Below, piece after piece: positions 49,857-58,314 of a stretch of DNA of 64,000 nucleotides. The position numbers and the translations under genes are program-made. Each line of letters starts with the position of its first letter. Position 1 is the stretch's first letter. Source of the DNA: Gimesia chilikensis (GTDB taxonomy: Bacteria; Planctomycetota; Planctomycetia; Planctomycetales; Planctomycetaceae); contig NZ_CP036266.1 in the NCBI RefSeq assembly GCF_007744075.1, positions 4,015,748 through 4,079,747 of the forward strand, in the 5' to 3' direction. The notes beneath the pieces are model-generated. The model was not told the DNA's origin and did not search any database. It worked only from the letters and a program-made list of their open reading frames with translations.

Positions 49857-50168
49857 ATGAGCTGGGACGTTAAGGAGAGCGGGATCGCATACTTTTACAG
49901 AAGCGAACGTGTAAACGGTAAACCGACGAAAATCTATGTGGGCCGGGGGCGAAAAGGGGCAGAAGCAGAACAACAGGATCGTGCACGTCGATTGCAGCAG
50001 CAGCGTGACCGGCAGCACTGGGAGGCCATACTGTTCCAGTCTGAGCGGGCAACTCTAGACACTGCTGAGCTGGCATCACTTGTCACGCTGCTGCACAAGG
50101 CGATTCTTATCAATGCTGGCTACTACCTCCACAAAGGGCATGAATGGAGAAAACGGAGAGCAGTATGA
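49857..50168 (+). CDS. Small unknown protein
   Basis: 103 residues from the ATG at 49857; the open frame extends 19 codons upstream, but the ATG gives the protein-like start MSWDVKESGIAYFYRSERVN. The first 40 residues look like a short beta-hairpin of an AP2/DNA-binding or Arm-type domain (YFYRSERVNGKPTKIYVGRG), followed by a basic Gln/Arg-rich helix. The next gene overlaps its stop by four bases (ATGA), so the two are coupled. Confidence 0.6.
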   Translation: MSWDVKESGIAYFYRSERVNGKPTKIYVGRGRKGAEAEQQDRARRLQQQRDRQHWEAILFQSERATLDTAELASLVTLLHKAILINAGYYLHKGHEWRKRRAV

Positions 50169-50686
50169 CGGAACCAACAAGAACCCCCGGTGAGCTTGAG
50201 AAAAAAGCCCTGGAGTCGGTTATCAACAAGGCGAATGCCGGGAACCTGGACGCCCTCAGGTTGTTACGGAAGTTTCTCGATCAGCAACCTCAGATCTGGG
50301 ATGAAGTAGGAGACGTCGCGAAGATCGCCGAGAAAGCGTGGATTACACTGATTGCGAACGGTGACTCCCTGGTCAAGGAATCACTGCAGAAAAAACTGGC
50401 TGCACTCAAACAGGAAATCCTGGGGGACTCTGATCATATCTTGGGGAAGATGTTGGCAGACGTGATTCGAGCGACCTGGCTGGAGATGCATTATCTGATG
50501 AGCGTCGACGCTGACGCCACTAACAGAACGGCTGGCCAGAGCACGTTGATGTTAAAACGTCTTGAATCCGCACAACGCAGATACACATCAGCAATCAAAC
50601 AGTATTGCCAGATCAAGAAAATGCTGCCCGGCGAACACCTTCAGCCGGATCTCAGGATTTACAGACCGCAGCAAGATAGGGCATAG
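50165..50686 (+). CDS. Small helical protein coupled to the previous gene
   Basis: 173 residues from the ATG at 50165 in an ATGA overlap. Strongly alpha-helical and charged, with TPGELEKKALESVINKANAG and a C-terminal QRRYTSAIKQYCQIKKML. I recognise no specific family; such proteins are frequent in planctomycete mobile regions next to the small beta-hairpin protein. It converges with the helicase gene on the other strand, 65 bases away. Confidence 0.55.
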   Translation: MTEPTRTPGELEKKALESVINKANAGNLDALRLLRKFLDQQPQIWDEVGDVAKIAEKAWITLIANGDSLVKESLQKKLAALKQEILGDSDHILGKMLADVIRATWLEMHYLMSVDADATNRTAGQSTLMLKRLESAQRRYTSAIKQYCQIKKMLPGEHLQPDLRIYRPQQDRA

Positions 50687-50751
50687 AGTTAATAGTTTCA
50701 AGGTCGCCACCAAGCTCAAACCAATATGAGGACAGCACAGGGCTGCACGCA

Positions 50752-53700
50752 TTAACTCGTGTTATGTTGGTCACGGCCATACGCTTTATCCATTTCAGCA
50801 GGTTCTGACCATACATGTTGAATGTTTCCGTCGTTGAATGTTGTGTCAAGGAATCGCTCGAAGACCTTCTTCCCATTTTTGTTCATGATACTGCGATCCG
50901 CATTCTGCAAAGTAGCACTATCACCAATCAAGATCAGCTTATGCCTTGCTCGTGAGAATGCAACGTTCAATCTACGTAGATCTTCTAGGAATGTTAGATT
51001 TGCTTTTCCACTTCTTGACGTTCGCACACAGGAGAAGATAACAATGTCCCGCTCCTTTCCTTGGTATGAATCAACCGTCGCAACAGAGTCGGATTCAAGA
51101 TGCAGAAGCCCCCAATCACGAATGTGACCGATTGCCTCCCGAATCTGAAATACTTGATTGCTATAGGGAGTAATGATCGCGAAGGAGATTTTAACTGATT
51201 TTTTTTGCCCCTTTTCTTTTTGACGCTCTAGAATTTTGTGATTGGCTTGCTTGGACGCTTCGGCAAGCCGCTGAAGTATTTCGACTACCAACGCGACCTC
51301 AAGTGGATTGCAGAGACTGCGACTTGTTTTTCTCTGCTCGCCACGGATTTCTTGGTTTAATGGTATCTCCATCAGTTTGGGCTTTCTCTGACGTGGCCAG
51401 TCTCGAGTGTCAACCACGCAAATAGGTGAATCGAAAGGAGCGAAGGGTAATCCGCGATGGAGTGCGTCGCCGCCGGACTGGATGAGCTCTGGATCGTCGT
51501 AAAACACGTCACTCACTAGACGCGCGATCGTAGGGTGCATCCGATACTGAGTAGACAGAATGGCTCGATTACTTGAATGAACCTTAAATATATTTTCAAA
51601 ATTGGGTTCTTTGATTTCAACTCCCTGTAACAATTCAAACAGGCTGATTGATCCATGTAGGGGATTCACACCAGCTTTCATCAGGTGCTCTTTCAAGTCG
51701 GGGAACATTGTCGGCGGCAACTGCTTATGATCTCCTACCAAGACCCAGCGTCTGCCGAGCCTAAGTGGGATCATTGCTTCAGTTTGTGTTGCACGACTCG
51801 CTTCGTCTAAGATAACAACGTCGTAGGTAAGGTCGCCGAAAGGCATTGCCCGACCAGTGCCGATTCCGACACAAGTAGCACAAACCAAGTCGACATGCGA
51901 AGCAAGGCTGTCCCATTCTTTTTGCTCGGCAGCCGCTGCTTCCCGTGCCATCATTTCGTTCTTGACCAAGCCAAATAATCCACCATAATCCCAGGGGCGA
52001 AGGATTGTGGATATCCCTTTTGCAGCCAGTCGCTGCCTCAGTCTGACCTTAGATTCCATATCTCGCGAGTCATAATGGAGTTTTTTGACCGAATCTGAGA
52101 TCTTGCTAAAGTTGCCAATACGAACGGCTAAGACTCGATCTGTGGCGATTGAGATTCGTTCCAGCGCTTCGTCTACTGCAAGATTCCCTTGCGAAACGAG
52201 TAGTACTTTTTTGTGCTCTTTCAATATAAGTTGTAGAACAAGTTCGACGATGAACGTCGTCTTGCCAGTGCCAGGTGGCCCCTGGACCATAGCAACGCGG
52301 CTAGACTCACTCATACTTCGCTGCAACGCAGTTAAAGCAGATGCATTATTTTCGATATGCTTATTGTGCAGAGTGAGCGGCTTCTTACGGAAACTTCCAA
52401 GAAAATTCAGCCATCCGCCACAGGATTGCAGGTTACCACTCACGTAGTTATTAATAGATGCGTCAGTGCGAACCTGGGTCAACGCTTCCCTCTGAGTGCG
52501 TACCGAAATGTCGTCCGATGTCCTCATAAGATGTTTTGCTTGTCGTGCATCTCCCCACACGAGGTTCATCCAAAGCTTTCGCTGGTCTGCTTGAGCTACG
52601 ACCGCGCCAGCTACAGAAACCTGCACTGAGTTATAAAGTACGACCGAATCGCCTGCTTCCCAGTCACGCTTCCCTGTGCACTTTGCAACAACTACTCCAT
52701 CATACCCTGTGTTTTCAACAGCGAGGTTGAGTAACTTTTCTTCCTCGGCTGTTTCCTGTGTGACCAACTCTTGAATAGCAAGGTAATCATCCAATTGCCC
52801 GAAGTGGTGATCTAGCTGCGCGGACGTCAGATGCCCAAGAAGATAGGATCGAAAACGATTAAAAAGTAGTTTTGTTTTTTGTGGCTTAGTACGTTTGCGC
52901 CACCAAACCTTAGCCAGATTTTGGAACTGCGTCGGCTCTTTTTTGGACCAGGTATTGAGCCAGCGGTAATACTCCTCGTTTTTGTTAACAAACTTTTTCT
53001 GGCTGGCCTGAAGATGGGTGACCGAACCTGATGATGCTCCAGTGTGCTGTAATCTTGTTTCGTTATGCTTAAACGACCAAAAATATTGTGGATAGTTCTT
53101 GTTATAATCTTCTAAGGTTGCAAACCGAACCAAATTCCCCCCTTCGACTGCGGCTTCTTGCTCACGAAGTTGTTTGAACAACTTTTGGTGGGTTTTTCTA
53201 TTTCTCCAAAGAACACGGAAAGTTGCGAACAAAGATGAAATTGCTGCCAAGACTGTAAATTCTCGCGGTGACTGCCACTCTGGATAGGTTGGATAGCCAT
53301 CTGGCACCGGGCCACAGGTTGGCGCCGCTGGTGAGTCCAGGCCGATTAACATGAAGTCTTTCGCGTCGTGCTGCCTACCATTTCGGATGACCAGGCGGTG
53401 AAGTTTTTGTTGTGCCCGTGGCATGTATGACAGGCTGGGCAAACGAATTTCTTCAACTCGAAGTACTTGAGTTCCAAATGCCTCAACCAATCCCAGCTCC
53501 ATGTAGATCCATGGGGACGCAATCACCATGAATTCACGTCTAGATGTTTGAGTCGTCACCCTGTCGATTAATGGCGAACAAGAACGGTCGACCAGCGAAA
53601 CGACGCAGGTACGTCCTCGAAACTCCACTACTTCGACCAACACAGAATCACCAACATTCATGGTAGGAACAAGTAACCCTGCGGCGTTGGATTCGCGAAG

Positions 53701-54225
53701 TTCGCACCTAACTCCACACAACTCGCCGATCGAAACAATACCTTGTTTTCCTAGTTCATCGCGATCGGTAATCTTAAGGACCGCCCGACTCCCTTCAGGA
53801 AAGTAGTCTTGGTCAAATACCATCCACGACGCGCCGCGTACCAGCAACATGAATTGGAGCCAGAAATTTGGGTTCTTGGTCGTCGGACACAGTGGCTCGC
53901 CAGTTTCAGGACAGCGGTATCGGTTGCGTCGAAGGATAGCCCACCAAGAACGAGAGTCACTAGCGAACACCTCAGGTAATAGCTCCGCTGCTTGCTTGCC
54001 TTGATCCACTGCCTTCATGGAAGCATCAAAGACTTCCTGGAATTGACGTCTTCGCCATTGCGGAATCCATAAGAATACAATCTTAGTCCGACCACGAGTC
54101 CAGACGAAGTAGAGCATTTTCACTAAAATCGCGACTAGAAAGGACACTGCGCAAATGAGCGGCACCAGTACGAGACGTACCATGAGCACGATCAATATAA
54201 ACAGCATGTAGAGTAAATCGCCCAT
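50752..54225 (-). CDS. Membrane-anchored superfamily 1 (Upf1/Dna2-type) helicase
   Basis: 1157 residues. Two to three hydrophobic helices lie within residues 3-50 (LYMLFILIVLMVRLVLVPLI), so the protein is probably anchored in the inner membrane. Residues 50-620 are unclassified. The helicase core follows: Walker A QGPPGTGKTT near 647, ILDEAS near 806, GDHKQLPP, QYRMHPTIARLV near 893, DSYQGKERDIVIFS near 1056 and NVAFSRARHKL near 1090. These are the AAA_11/AAA_12 motifs of SF1B helicases, acting 5' to 3' on DNA or RNA. Membrane-anchored helicases of this kind occur in some anti-phage systems, but no nuclease domain or defence partner is adjacent. Confidence 0.85.
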   Translation of the reverse strand: MGDLLYMLFILIVLMVRLVLVPLICAVSFLVAILVKMLYFVWTRGRTKIVFLWIPQWRRRQFQEVFDASMKAVDQGKQAAELLPEVFASDSRSWWAILRRNRYRCPETGEPLCPTTKNPNFWLQFMLLVRGASWMVFDQDYFPEGSRAVLKITDRDELGKQGIVSIGELCGVRCELRESNAAGLLVPTMNVGDSVLVEVVEFRGRTCVVSLVDRSCSPLIDRVTTQTSRREFMVIASPWIYMELGLVEAFGTQVLRVEEIRLPSLSYMPRAQQKLHRLVIRNGRQHDAKDFMLIGLDSPAAPTCGPVPDGYPTYPEWQSPREFTVLAAISSLFATFRVLWRNRKTHQKLFKQLREQEAAVEGGNLVRFATLEDYNKNYPQYFWSFKHNETRLQHTGASSGSVTHLQASQKKFVNKNEEYYRWLNTWSKKEPTQFQNLAKVWWRKRTKPQKTKLLFNRFRSYLLGHLTSAQLDHHFGQLDDYLAIQELVTQETAEEEKLLNLAVENTGYDGVVVAKCTGKRDWEAGDSVVLYNSVQVSVAGAVVAQADQRKLWMNLVWGDARQAKHLMRTSDDISVRTQREALTQVRTDASINNYVSGNLQSCGGWLNFLGSFRKKPLTLHNKHIENNASALTALQRSMSESSRVAMVQGPPGTGKTTFIVELVLQLILKEHKKVLLVSQGNLAVDEALERISIATDRVLAVRIGNFSKISDSVKKLHYDSRDMESKVRLRQRLAAKGISTILRPWDYGGLFGLVKNEMMAREAAAAEQKEWDSLASHVDLVCATCVGIGTGRAMPFGDLTYDVVILDEASRATQTEAMIPLRLGRRWVLVGDHKQLPPTMFPDLKEHLMKAGVNPLHGSISLFELLQGVEIKEPNFENIFKVHSSNRAILSTQYRMHPTIARLVSDVFYDDPELIQSGGDALHRGLPFAPFDSPICVVDTRDWPRQRKPKLMEIPLNQEIRGEQRKTSRSLCNPLEVALVVEILQRLAEASKQANHKILERQKEKGQKKSVKISFAIITPYSNQVFQIREAIGHIRDWGLLHLESDSVATVDSYQGKERDIVIFSCVRTSRSGKANLTFLEDLRRLNVAFSRARHKLILIGDSATLQNADRSIMNKNGKKVFERFLDTTFNDGNIQHVWSEPAEMDKAYGRDQHNTS

Positions 54226-54517
54226 TTAAATATTCTCAACCCCAAGGTGAATATAAGGAATCAGGTATTGGATGACGATGAATTAGCGTTTTTGGACATA
54301 CCGAATTCCTCTCCGAGAGTATATCCACTCGGGCAGGCTGCTGCTATTTCACGAAAATCTACAATACCATTTCTTAACCGGAATTTTTGAGTTGCGATAT
54401 CAATAACCGGCTTGAAGATTTAAGAATGGTTCTGGTACAGAGCACCCAGTTATCCTTCCATCGCAAAATTCAGCGATGATTAACCTTCCCACTATTTTAG
54501 ACGGTAAACTGATAGAT

Positions 54518-54563
54518 AAAAAAATGCAGGCAGGCCACCTGAGAGGGTGGCCTGCCTGTTTTC
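54518..54563. terminator. Strong bidirectional terminator after the E1 gene
   Basis: CAGGCAGGCCACC (54527-54539) pairs perfectly with GGTGGCCTGCCTG (54546-54558). A T-tract follows on the plus strand and an ATTTTTTTATC tail on the minus strand. On the minus strand it ends the ubiquitin-like cluster, whose last gene stops at 54605. The rest of the 379-base gap 54226-54604 holds no gene I can support. Confidence 0.92.
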
Positions 54564-54604
54564 ACCTTTGTGATTCATGCATTGCCAATGGCCACAATGC
54601 TAAT

Positions 54605-55264
54605 TCATCCGTCTAATATTGTCTCTCCAGCCAACAGGTTGAGCGTCATATCGTCATCAGTAGAAATATTTCGCAGCCAGCGGGTGAACTGGTGCAGCAT
54701 CATTCCGGCGGCGATACTGGCCGTATAGATGGTGCTACGGGAAGTGCAGGCACCAGTTTGTGCTTCTCCCTGGGAAAACAAAGTGGAGTCATAGTGTTCC
54801 CGTGACTTCGAATCAACGGCCGTCAGGATTCGCAACACCTCCCCCCGTATCCGTCCGTCGCACCAGAACGCACACTGATGTCGCAACGATCGCCAGATTG
54901 CGGTTCGACTACTGATCGAATCCACACAAATAAATACTGCTTCTCCTGTCTCCCTCCCTGGACGGAAACGATCGATTGTCTGCTCTACTTCCAGACTGGC
55001 ATCTATATCCCGTAATGCCCGCGTTGTGGCTTCCACTTTGTACTGCCCCAGGTCCGGTGCCTGATAGCCCTGGGTGGTGATGTTGGTCGGCTCAACCTGG
55101 TCGAAGTCGATCAGCTGCAACCGCTGTGCTCCCAGGCTTGCCAGCTGCAGAGCCACCTGTCGCCCAATAGCCCCTACTCCTATTACCGTGACAGGCAATC
55201 GTTTGAGTTTCTCCATCGGCACCAGGTCTGACTGGCGGACAAAACGATCAGATACAAGATTCAT
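54605..55264 (-). CDS. ThiF/E1-type ubiquitin-like activating enzyme
   Basis: 219 residues from the ATG at 55264, which has an excellent AGGAG; the longer frame upstream overlaps the JAB gene. The Rossmann motif [14 protein letters not shown] (residues 26-38) is followed by [12 protein letters not shown] (51-62), with Asp53/Asp55 and Asn61 as in ThiF/MoeB/Uba1, then Gln65 and Lys76 for ATP. Cys173 in [11 protein letters not shown] is the probable thioester or adenylate-attack cysteine. No zinc CxxC pairs are seen. It would adenylate the C-terminus of the ubiquitin-like protein encoded four genes away and pass it to the E2-like protein. The JAB gene ends 46 bases upstream. Confidence 0.88.
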   Translation of the reverse strand: MNLVSDRFVRQSDLVPMEKLKRLPVTVIGVGAIGRQVALQLASLGAQRLQLIDFDQVEPTNITTQGYQAPDLGQYKVEATTRALRDIDASLEVEQTIDRFRPGRETGEAVFICVDSISSRTAIWRSLRHQCAFWCDGRIRGEVLRILTAVDSKSREHYDSTLFSQGEAQTGACTSRSTIYTASIAAGMMLHQFTRWLRNISTDDDMTLNLLAGETILDG

Positions 55265-55310
55265 GTGTTCTCCTGGTTCTAACTCGAAGTATGAATGTAA
55301 ACGGGATTGC

Positions 55311-55976
55311 TCAGATAGGAAAAACGGGCCACTGCTCCGAACAGGCAATTTCATCCTCAAACCATTCGGACAGGCCCCAGAGTGGGGACAGCAGTGCCTC
55401 GTGAACACTCTGACGGTACTCATCCTCCCAGGCACTGTGATTGCTGGCAGCAAACTGCGGTTTGAAATCAACGCCGACAGACAGTTTCTCCGCCTTCGAT
55501 CTGCCGGAGTGCTTTAACTCTGCGTAAGTGGCTCCATTACGGGCGAGTATGAACATCACCGCCCAGTCACAGTTCCCAAAGACACGGGCGAATGTTTCCA
55601 CATCCACCTGACTGGGGCGAGCGGAATTACCAGGGTGCGTGTGTATCCAGACCCGCCCAAACTGTTCAGGGTGCCGTCCTGCATCAATCTGGTCGTCAAA
55701 GAAATCGGCGACGGCAGTATCGTCAAAGGCGACCGTGATGTCGGTGCAGGTTTGCTCGACCAGTACGATGTCTTGGACGAATTTCGGATCGTCCGGTTCG
55801 GTAATTCCAAAACCACCCACTTCGGTCGGTCCCCGGTCACGCAGGTAGATCAACTTGGCCCAGGCATACGGACTGAACCGTAGCGGACGTGTTTTGCGCT
55901 GCTTCGGACGTTTCCGCCGGGAACGCTGCAACAGGCGTCGTGTCAGGGGCTGGGTTCTCGGGTGTGGCATCTTCAT
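55311..55976 (-). CDS. JAMM/JAB-domain isopeptidase
   Basis: 221 residues from the ATG at 55976 (55970 is an alternative). The metal-binding signature is intact: Glu52 in TEVGGFGI and His112-x-His114-x7-Ser122-x2-Asp125 in [19 protein letters not shown] proteases of this type remove ubiquitin or trim ubiquitin-like precursors. The basic N-terminus (residues 8-31, rich in Arg and Lys) is probably a loose extension. It overlaps the 3' end of the E2-like gene by 140 bases in another frame, and the E1 gene follows. Likely job here: cleave conjugates, or remove the C-terminal tail of the ubiquitin-like protein. Confidence 0.87.
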   Translation of the reverse strand: MKMPHPRTQPLTRRLLQRSRRKRPKQRKTRPLRFSPYAWAKLIYLRDRGPTEVGGFGITEPDDPKFVQDIVLVEQTCTDITVAFDDTAVADFFDDQIDAGRHPEQFGRVWIHTHPGNSARPSQVDVETFARVFGNCDWAVMFILARNGATYAELKHSGRSKAEKLSVGVDFKPQFAASNHSAWEDEYRQSVHEALLSPLWGLSEWFEDEIACSEQWPVFPI

Positions 55977-56919
55977 TCTCCATAGATTCTTCAAGACAGG
56001 ATGAACAGGTTTGATCAGACAGGCAGGAACGACAAAAGCAATCACTGCAAGAGTCACATTCAGAAAGACAATCGCGACAGAACGTGTTATGGCAGGTCTC
56101 ACAGGTGTCAGCACAACTGGAACAGAGGTGATCGCCGCAAGTAGTACAGTTACGACGGCAGTATTCACAGATCTGGTGTTCACAGATGGAACAGGGACGA
56201 CTCTCTTCCTCGGACATCGAATCGTCACAGTCAGCGCAGGATGAATTCCACCAGTTTTCCAGAGGAACATACGCTGATGCCGGGTTATAGGTCCGCAGGA
56301 TCTGCTGCACCAGCAGGAAGAAATCCCCCAGACGCCCCTCTGCCAAGGTATAGCTGAGGAGGATTTTCCCCTCGCCTTCGCAAAGCATGTCTCCTTGGAC
56401 ATGGGGATGATGGATGTCATCCGAGCCGGTTTGAGAGAGCGAGATGACCCGATAGGGCTGGGGGGCACCGATCTCGCTCCAACGGAGCCGGATTTCAAAT
56501 TCACCGAGGTTGACTTGACTCAGAACCACTTCCGGCGTTCGGACCACGATTTCCTGTTCTGACCACTCGATACGGGTTTCATCGAATTCATCTGGCAATG
56601 CACAGAGTTCCGCAGTCAACTCACTCAGGGATGGGAGTCCCTTTGGTCGCTTGAGGGCGACAAGCTCTCGGTGGTACATATTTAATTCATGAATTAAACG
56701 GGAGACATTGTCTTTGTATTGCTCCAGGCAACGCTCGAAGGCGGCTGGATAATGATGTTGCTGGGCTTTCGTCAGCAACCGCGAGAGACGCATAATCCGC
56801 GTCCAGTGATCTACTGGCGGCGATTTAACAATTGGGAAAGCAGTCGCCTGCGACTGATACTGCTCCCGAACCCTGGCAGCAGCCCTGATCCAAAGCCGCC
56901 GCGAGTGTAATCCGTTCAT
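55837..56919 (-). CDS. E2-like (UBC/RWD-fold) domain fused to a cysteine-rich zinc-finger array
   Basis: 360 residues from the ATG at 56919 after AAGGAG. Residues 40-110 are helical. Residues about 115-225 match the E2 plan: beta-meander ([10 protein letters not shown]), HPH at 171-173 in place of HPN, GDMLC with candidate active Cys180, a C-terminal helix, YNP at 211-213 and Trp223. Residues 228-308 contain 21 cysteines, mostly as nine CxxC pairs, resembling RING/B-box/treble-clef zinc modules. An E2-E3 fusion is therefore inferred. The HPN-like motif is nine residues from Cys180, against eight in classical E2s. Neighbours encode the ubiquitin-like protein, JAB and E1. Confidence 0.75.
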   Translation of the reverse strand: MNGLHSRRLWIRAAARVREQYQSQATAFPIVKSPPVDHWTRIMRLSRLLTKAQQHHYPAAFERCLEQYKDNVSRLIHELNMYHRELVALKRPKGLPSLSELTAELCALPDEFDETRIEWSEQEIVVRTPEVVLSQVNLGEFEIRLRWSEIGAPQPYRVISLSQTGSDDIHHPHVQGDMLCEGEGKILLSYTLAEGRLGDFFLLVQQILRTYNPASAYVPLENWWNSSCADCDDSMSEEESRPCSICEHQICEYCRRNCTTCGDHLCSSCADTCETCHNTFCRDCLSECDSCSDCFCRSCLSDQTCSSCLEESMENEDATPENPAPDTTPVAAFPAETSEAAQNTSATVQSVCLGQVDLPA

Positions 56920-56935
56920 GATCTGGCATCTCCTT

Positions 56936-56972
56936 GAAAGAAACGAGGTCACCTGCTCTGGCAAGTGACCTC
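56936..56972 (-). terminator. Hairpin/T-tract just upstream of the E2-like gene
   Basis: GAGGTCAC and GTGACCTC (56945-56952 and 56965-56972) form an 8-bp stem. On the minus strand it is followed by GTTTCTTTC and then the AAGGAG of the E2-like gene. It could be a partial terminator or attenuator between the ubiquitin-like and E2-like genes. Confidence 0.6.
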
Positions 56973-57058
56973 CGTGAAAGTAATTACTGATAAAACTCAA
57001 CGTCTCTGCCACTCATTCCGGGGTCAGCGAGAGGTCGGACGAATCTCCTCACTACTTG

Positions 57059-57382
57059 TCAGAGCGGTGATGAGCATATGGCTGTTAAGACGTTGTCGGG
57101 CTCCCATGGGGGCCCGTATTGAAGAGATGATGGTAGATAATAAACATTTATAATCTGTCGAGATGTCGCCCCCTCGATCTTCACAGGTGTGATCGAAACG
57201 CGATCGCCCTCCTGCAAGATATAGTCGGCGGTGGTCGGCTGACGGTTGACGCGGATCAGGTAGTCCTGGGGACGGCCGTGTGAAACCCGCTGCTGAAACA
57301 GGGCTTCCACTGTCATGCCTTCTGCGATCTGAATCTGATCTGCAAAACCTGAGCCGTCGTTGTTGATGAATAAGATCTGCAT
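57059..57382 (-). CDS. Beta-grasp ubiquitin-like protein
   Basis: 107 residues from the ATG at 57382 after AAGGAAATACAT. Residues 1-72 have the size and rhythm of a ThiS/MoaD/ubiquitin beta-grasp fold: [10 protein letters not shown] (strand 1), [10 protein letters not shown] (helix), [11 protein letters not shown], then [17 protein letters not shown] with the closing strand. The fold ends at Gly71-Ala72, where ubiquitin-like proteins usually end in GG, but here a 35-residue tail follows, with no diglycine. The tail would have to be removed for E1 activation. Encoded upstream of E2-like, JAB and E1 genes, so a role as the conjugated modifier is inferred. Confidence 0.72.
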   Translation of the reverse strand: MQILFINNDGSGFADQIQIAEGMTVEALFQQRVSHGRPQDYLIRVNRQPTTADYILQEGDRVSITPVKIEGATSRQIINVYYLPSSLQYGPPWEPDNVLTAICSSPL

Positions 57383-57429
57383 ATGTATTTCCTTGTTCAA
57401 GAACACCACTTTGCTGTTGTGGTTGAGTT

Positions 57430-57714
57430 TCAGTAATTTTCCGGCAACAACACAGTGGTCGCCGAACGATCTGCCTCGGTGATAATCCAGAATTTGATAC
57501 CGCCTGCCGTATGGTAGACAGAAAACAGGCGGCCCCCCGTCTGCAGGGCTGCTTCATTGGCACCGCAGTCTTCGAGGCAGCAGTCTCCCCAGTCTCCGGA
57601 CAGGTGCCGGGCCAGAGCCCGCTGTACTTCATATTCAGGAATTTGTTGCAGGACATCAGACGTTGCCGTAATCTGTCCCGCTGTGAAAGAACGCTGGTTC
57701 TGTCGAATCATCAT
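57430..57714 (-). CDS. Small conserved protein of mobile-element type
   Basis: 94 residues from the ATG at 57714 (57711 is equally possible). [45 protein letters not shown] and [12 protein letters not shown](N)Y mark a small family found on plasmids and integrative elements, sometimes mislabelled as restriction subunit. Its function is not known to me. It sits between a 73-residue protein and the ubiquitin-like gene, 40 and 47 bases from them. Confidence 0.7.
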   Translation of the reverse strand: MMIRQNQRSFTAGQITATSDVLQQIPEYEVQRALARHLSGDWGDCCLEDCGANEAALQTGGRLFSVYHTAGGIKFWIITEADRSATTVLLPENY

Positions 57715-57754
57715 GATTCCCTGGAAATGAGTGTGATATTTGATGTCTGTTCCT

Positions 57755-57976
57755 TCAGGCCAGTCCCGGGAATCTGCCGAACGGCTGTGAAAACAGAGAG
57801 ACATTCGACTCCAGCTCCCAGGCATCCCAATCCATGATCTGAGGTGATTGATTATCCGGCTCCGGATCAAAGTTCACATTCAGTGGATCTGCCAGACTGA
57901 AGCCCCGATTTCGGATCGCATGAATGTCTTCACCGGTGACTGAGGCCACAGCATTGTCCAGGTCTTGTTGGGTCAT
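57755..57976 (-). CDS. Small unknown protein in the ubiquitin-like cluster
   Basis: 73 residues from the ATG at 57976 with an ideal AAGGAG. TQQDLDNAVASVTGEDIHAI, RNRGFSLADPLNVNFDPEPD and PQIMDWDAWE recur, as I recall, in similar small proteins of planctomycetes. Acidic and without Cys. A hairpin with a TCTTTTTT tail lies just upstream. Possibly a substrate or adaptor, but no function can be assigned. Confidence 0.65.
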   Translation of the reverse strand: MTQQDLDNAVASVTGEDIHAIRNRGFSLADPLNVNFDPEPDNQSPQIMDWDAWELESNVSLFSQPFGRFPGLA

Positions 57977-57990
57977 CGTTAACTCCTTGG

Positions 57991-58023
57991 AAAAAAGAAC
58001 GACCACCCGCACAGGATGGTCGT
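57991..58023 (-). terminator. Hairpin/T-tract upstream of the 73-residue protein gene
   Basis: ACGACCA (57999-58005) pairs with TGGTCGT (58017-58023). On the minus strand the stem is followed by TCTTTTTTCC and then AAGGAG of the next gene, so it has intrinsic-terminator form but lies inside the cluster. Confidence 0.65.
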
Positions 58024-58066
58024 GAGAAATACACAACCACCCCGCACCAGACGAGGTAGAATTACA

Positions 58067-58312
58067 TCACGGGCTGGAAAACAACCAGTGTTGATTAAGC
58101 CAGTCGTGTTCTGCTGCCAACGCACCAGAACGACGCGAGAACGGCCCCAACAGGGGACCGTTAACCGGAGACAGGTCGGCCGTCCATTGCCCGTCCGCTG
58201 CCGGTTCAACATAAGATCCACGATTGATCACCAGTGCCCCTAGTTGAGTCAGGTCAATCGTTTCGGTATAGATGCAACGGACCAATCCCGCCTGATTGAT
58301 GATCAATTCCAT
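58067..58312 (-). CDS. Small unknown protein in the ubiquitin-like cluster
   Basis: 81 residues with an AGGAG site; its ATG comes two bases after the stop of the previous gene, so the two are coupled. MELIINQAGLVRCIYTETID, ALVINRGSYVEP, WTADLSPVNGPLLGPFSRRS and HDWLNQHWL are the visible blocks, including a beta-rich start and a helical end. I have seen similar sequences next to AAA/ThiF genes in other planctomycetes but know no function. Confidence 0.65.
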   Translation of the reverse strand: MELIINQAGLVRCIYTETIDLTQLGALVINRGSYVEPAADGQWTADLSPVNGPLLGPFSRRSGALAAEHDWLNQHWLFSSP

Positions 58313-58314
58313 GG

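Noticed and set aside
55977-56504. An N-terminal extension of the JAB protein of 176 residues
   Set aside because: This part overlaps the zinc-finger region of the E2-like gene in another frame and is not protein-like; the ATG at 55976 gives a normal start.
57059-57382. Sulfur carrier of thiamine or molybdopterin synthesis (ThiS/MoaD)
   Set aside because: No thiamine or molybdopterin genes are nearby and there is no C-terminal GG; adjacent E2-like and JAB genes point to protein modification.
54605-57382. PRTRC-type plasmid gene set, which also includes ThiF and JAB proteins
   Set aside because: The other PRTRC components, such as the ParB-like and PRTRC A/B/E proteins, are not seen, whereas an E2-like protein and Ycf46/DUF1257 are present.
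57024-57656. A 210-codon minus-strand frame across the modifier gene
   Set aside because: It is out of frame with both the 94-residue protein and the modifier, which have good start sites and family motifs; its own sequence is Arg/Ser/Pro-rich.
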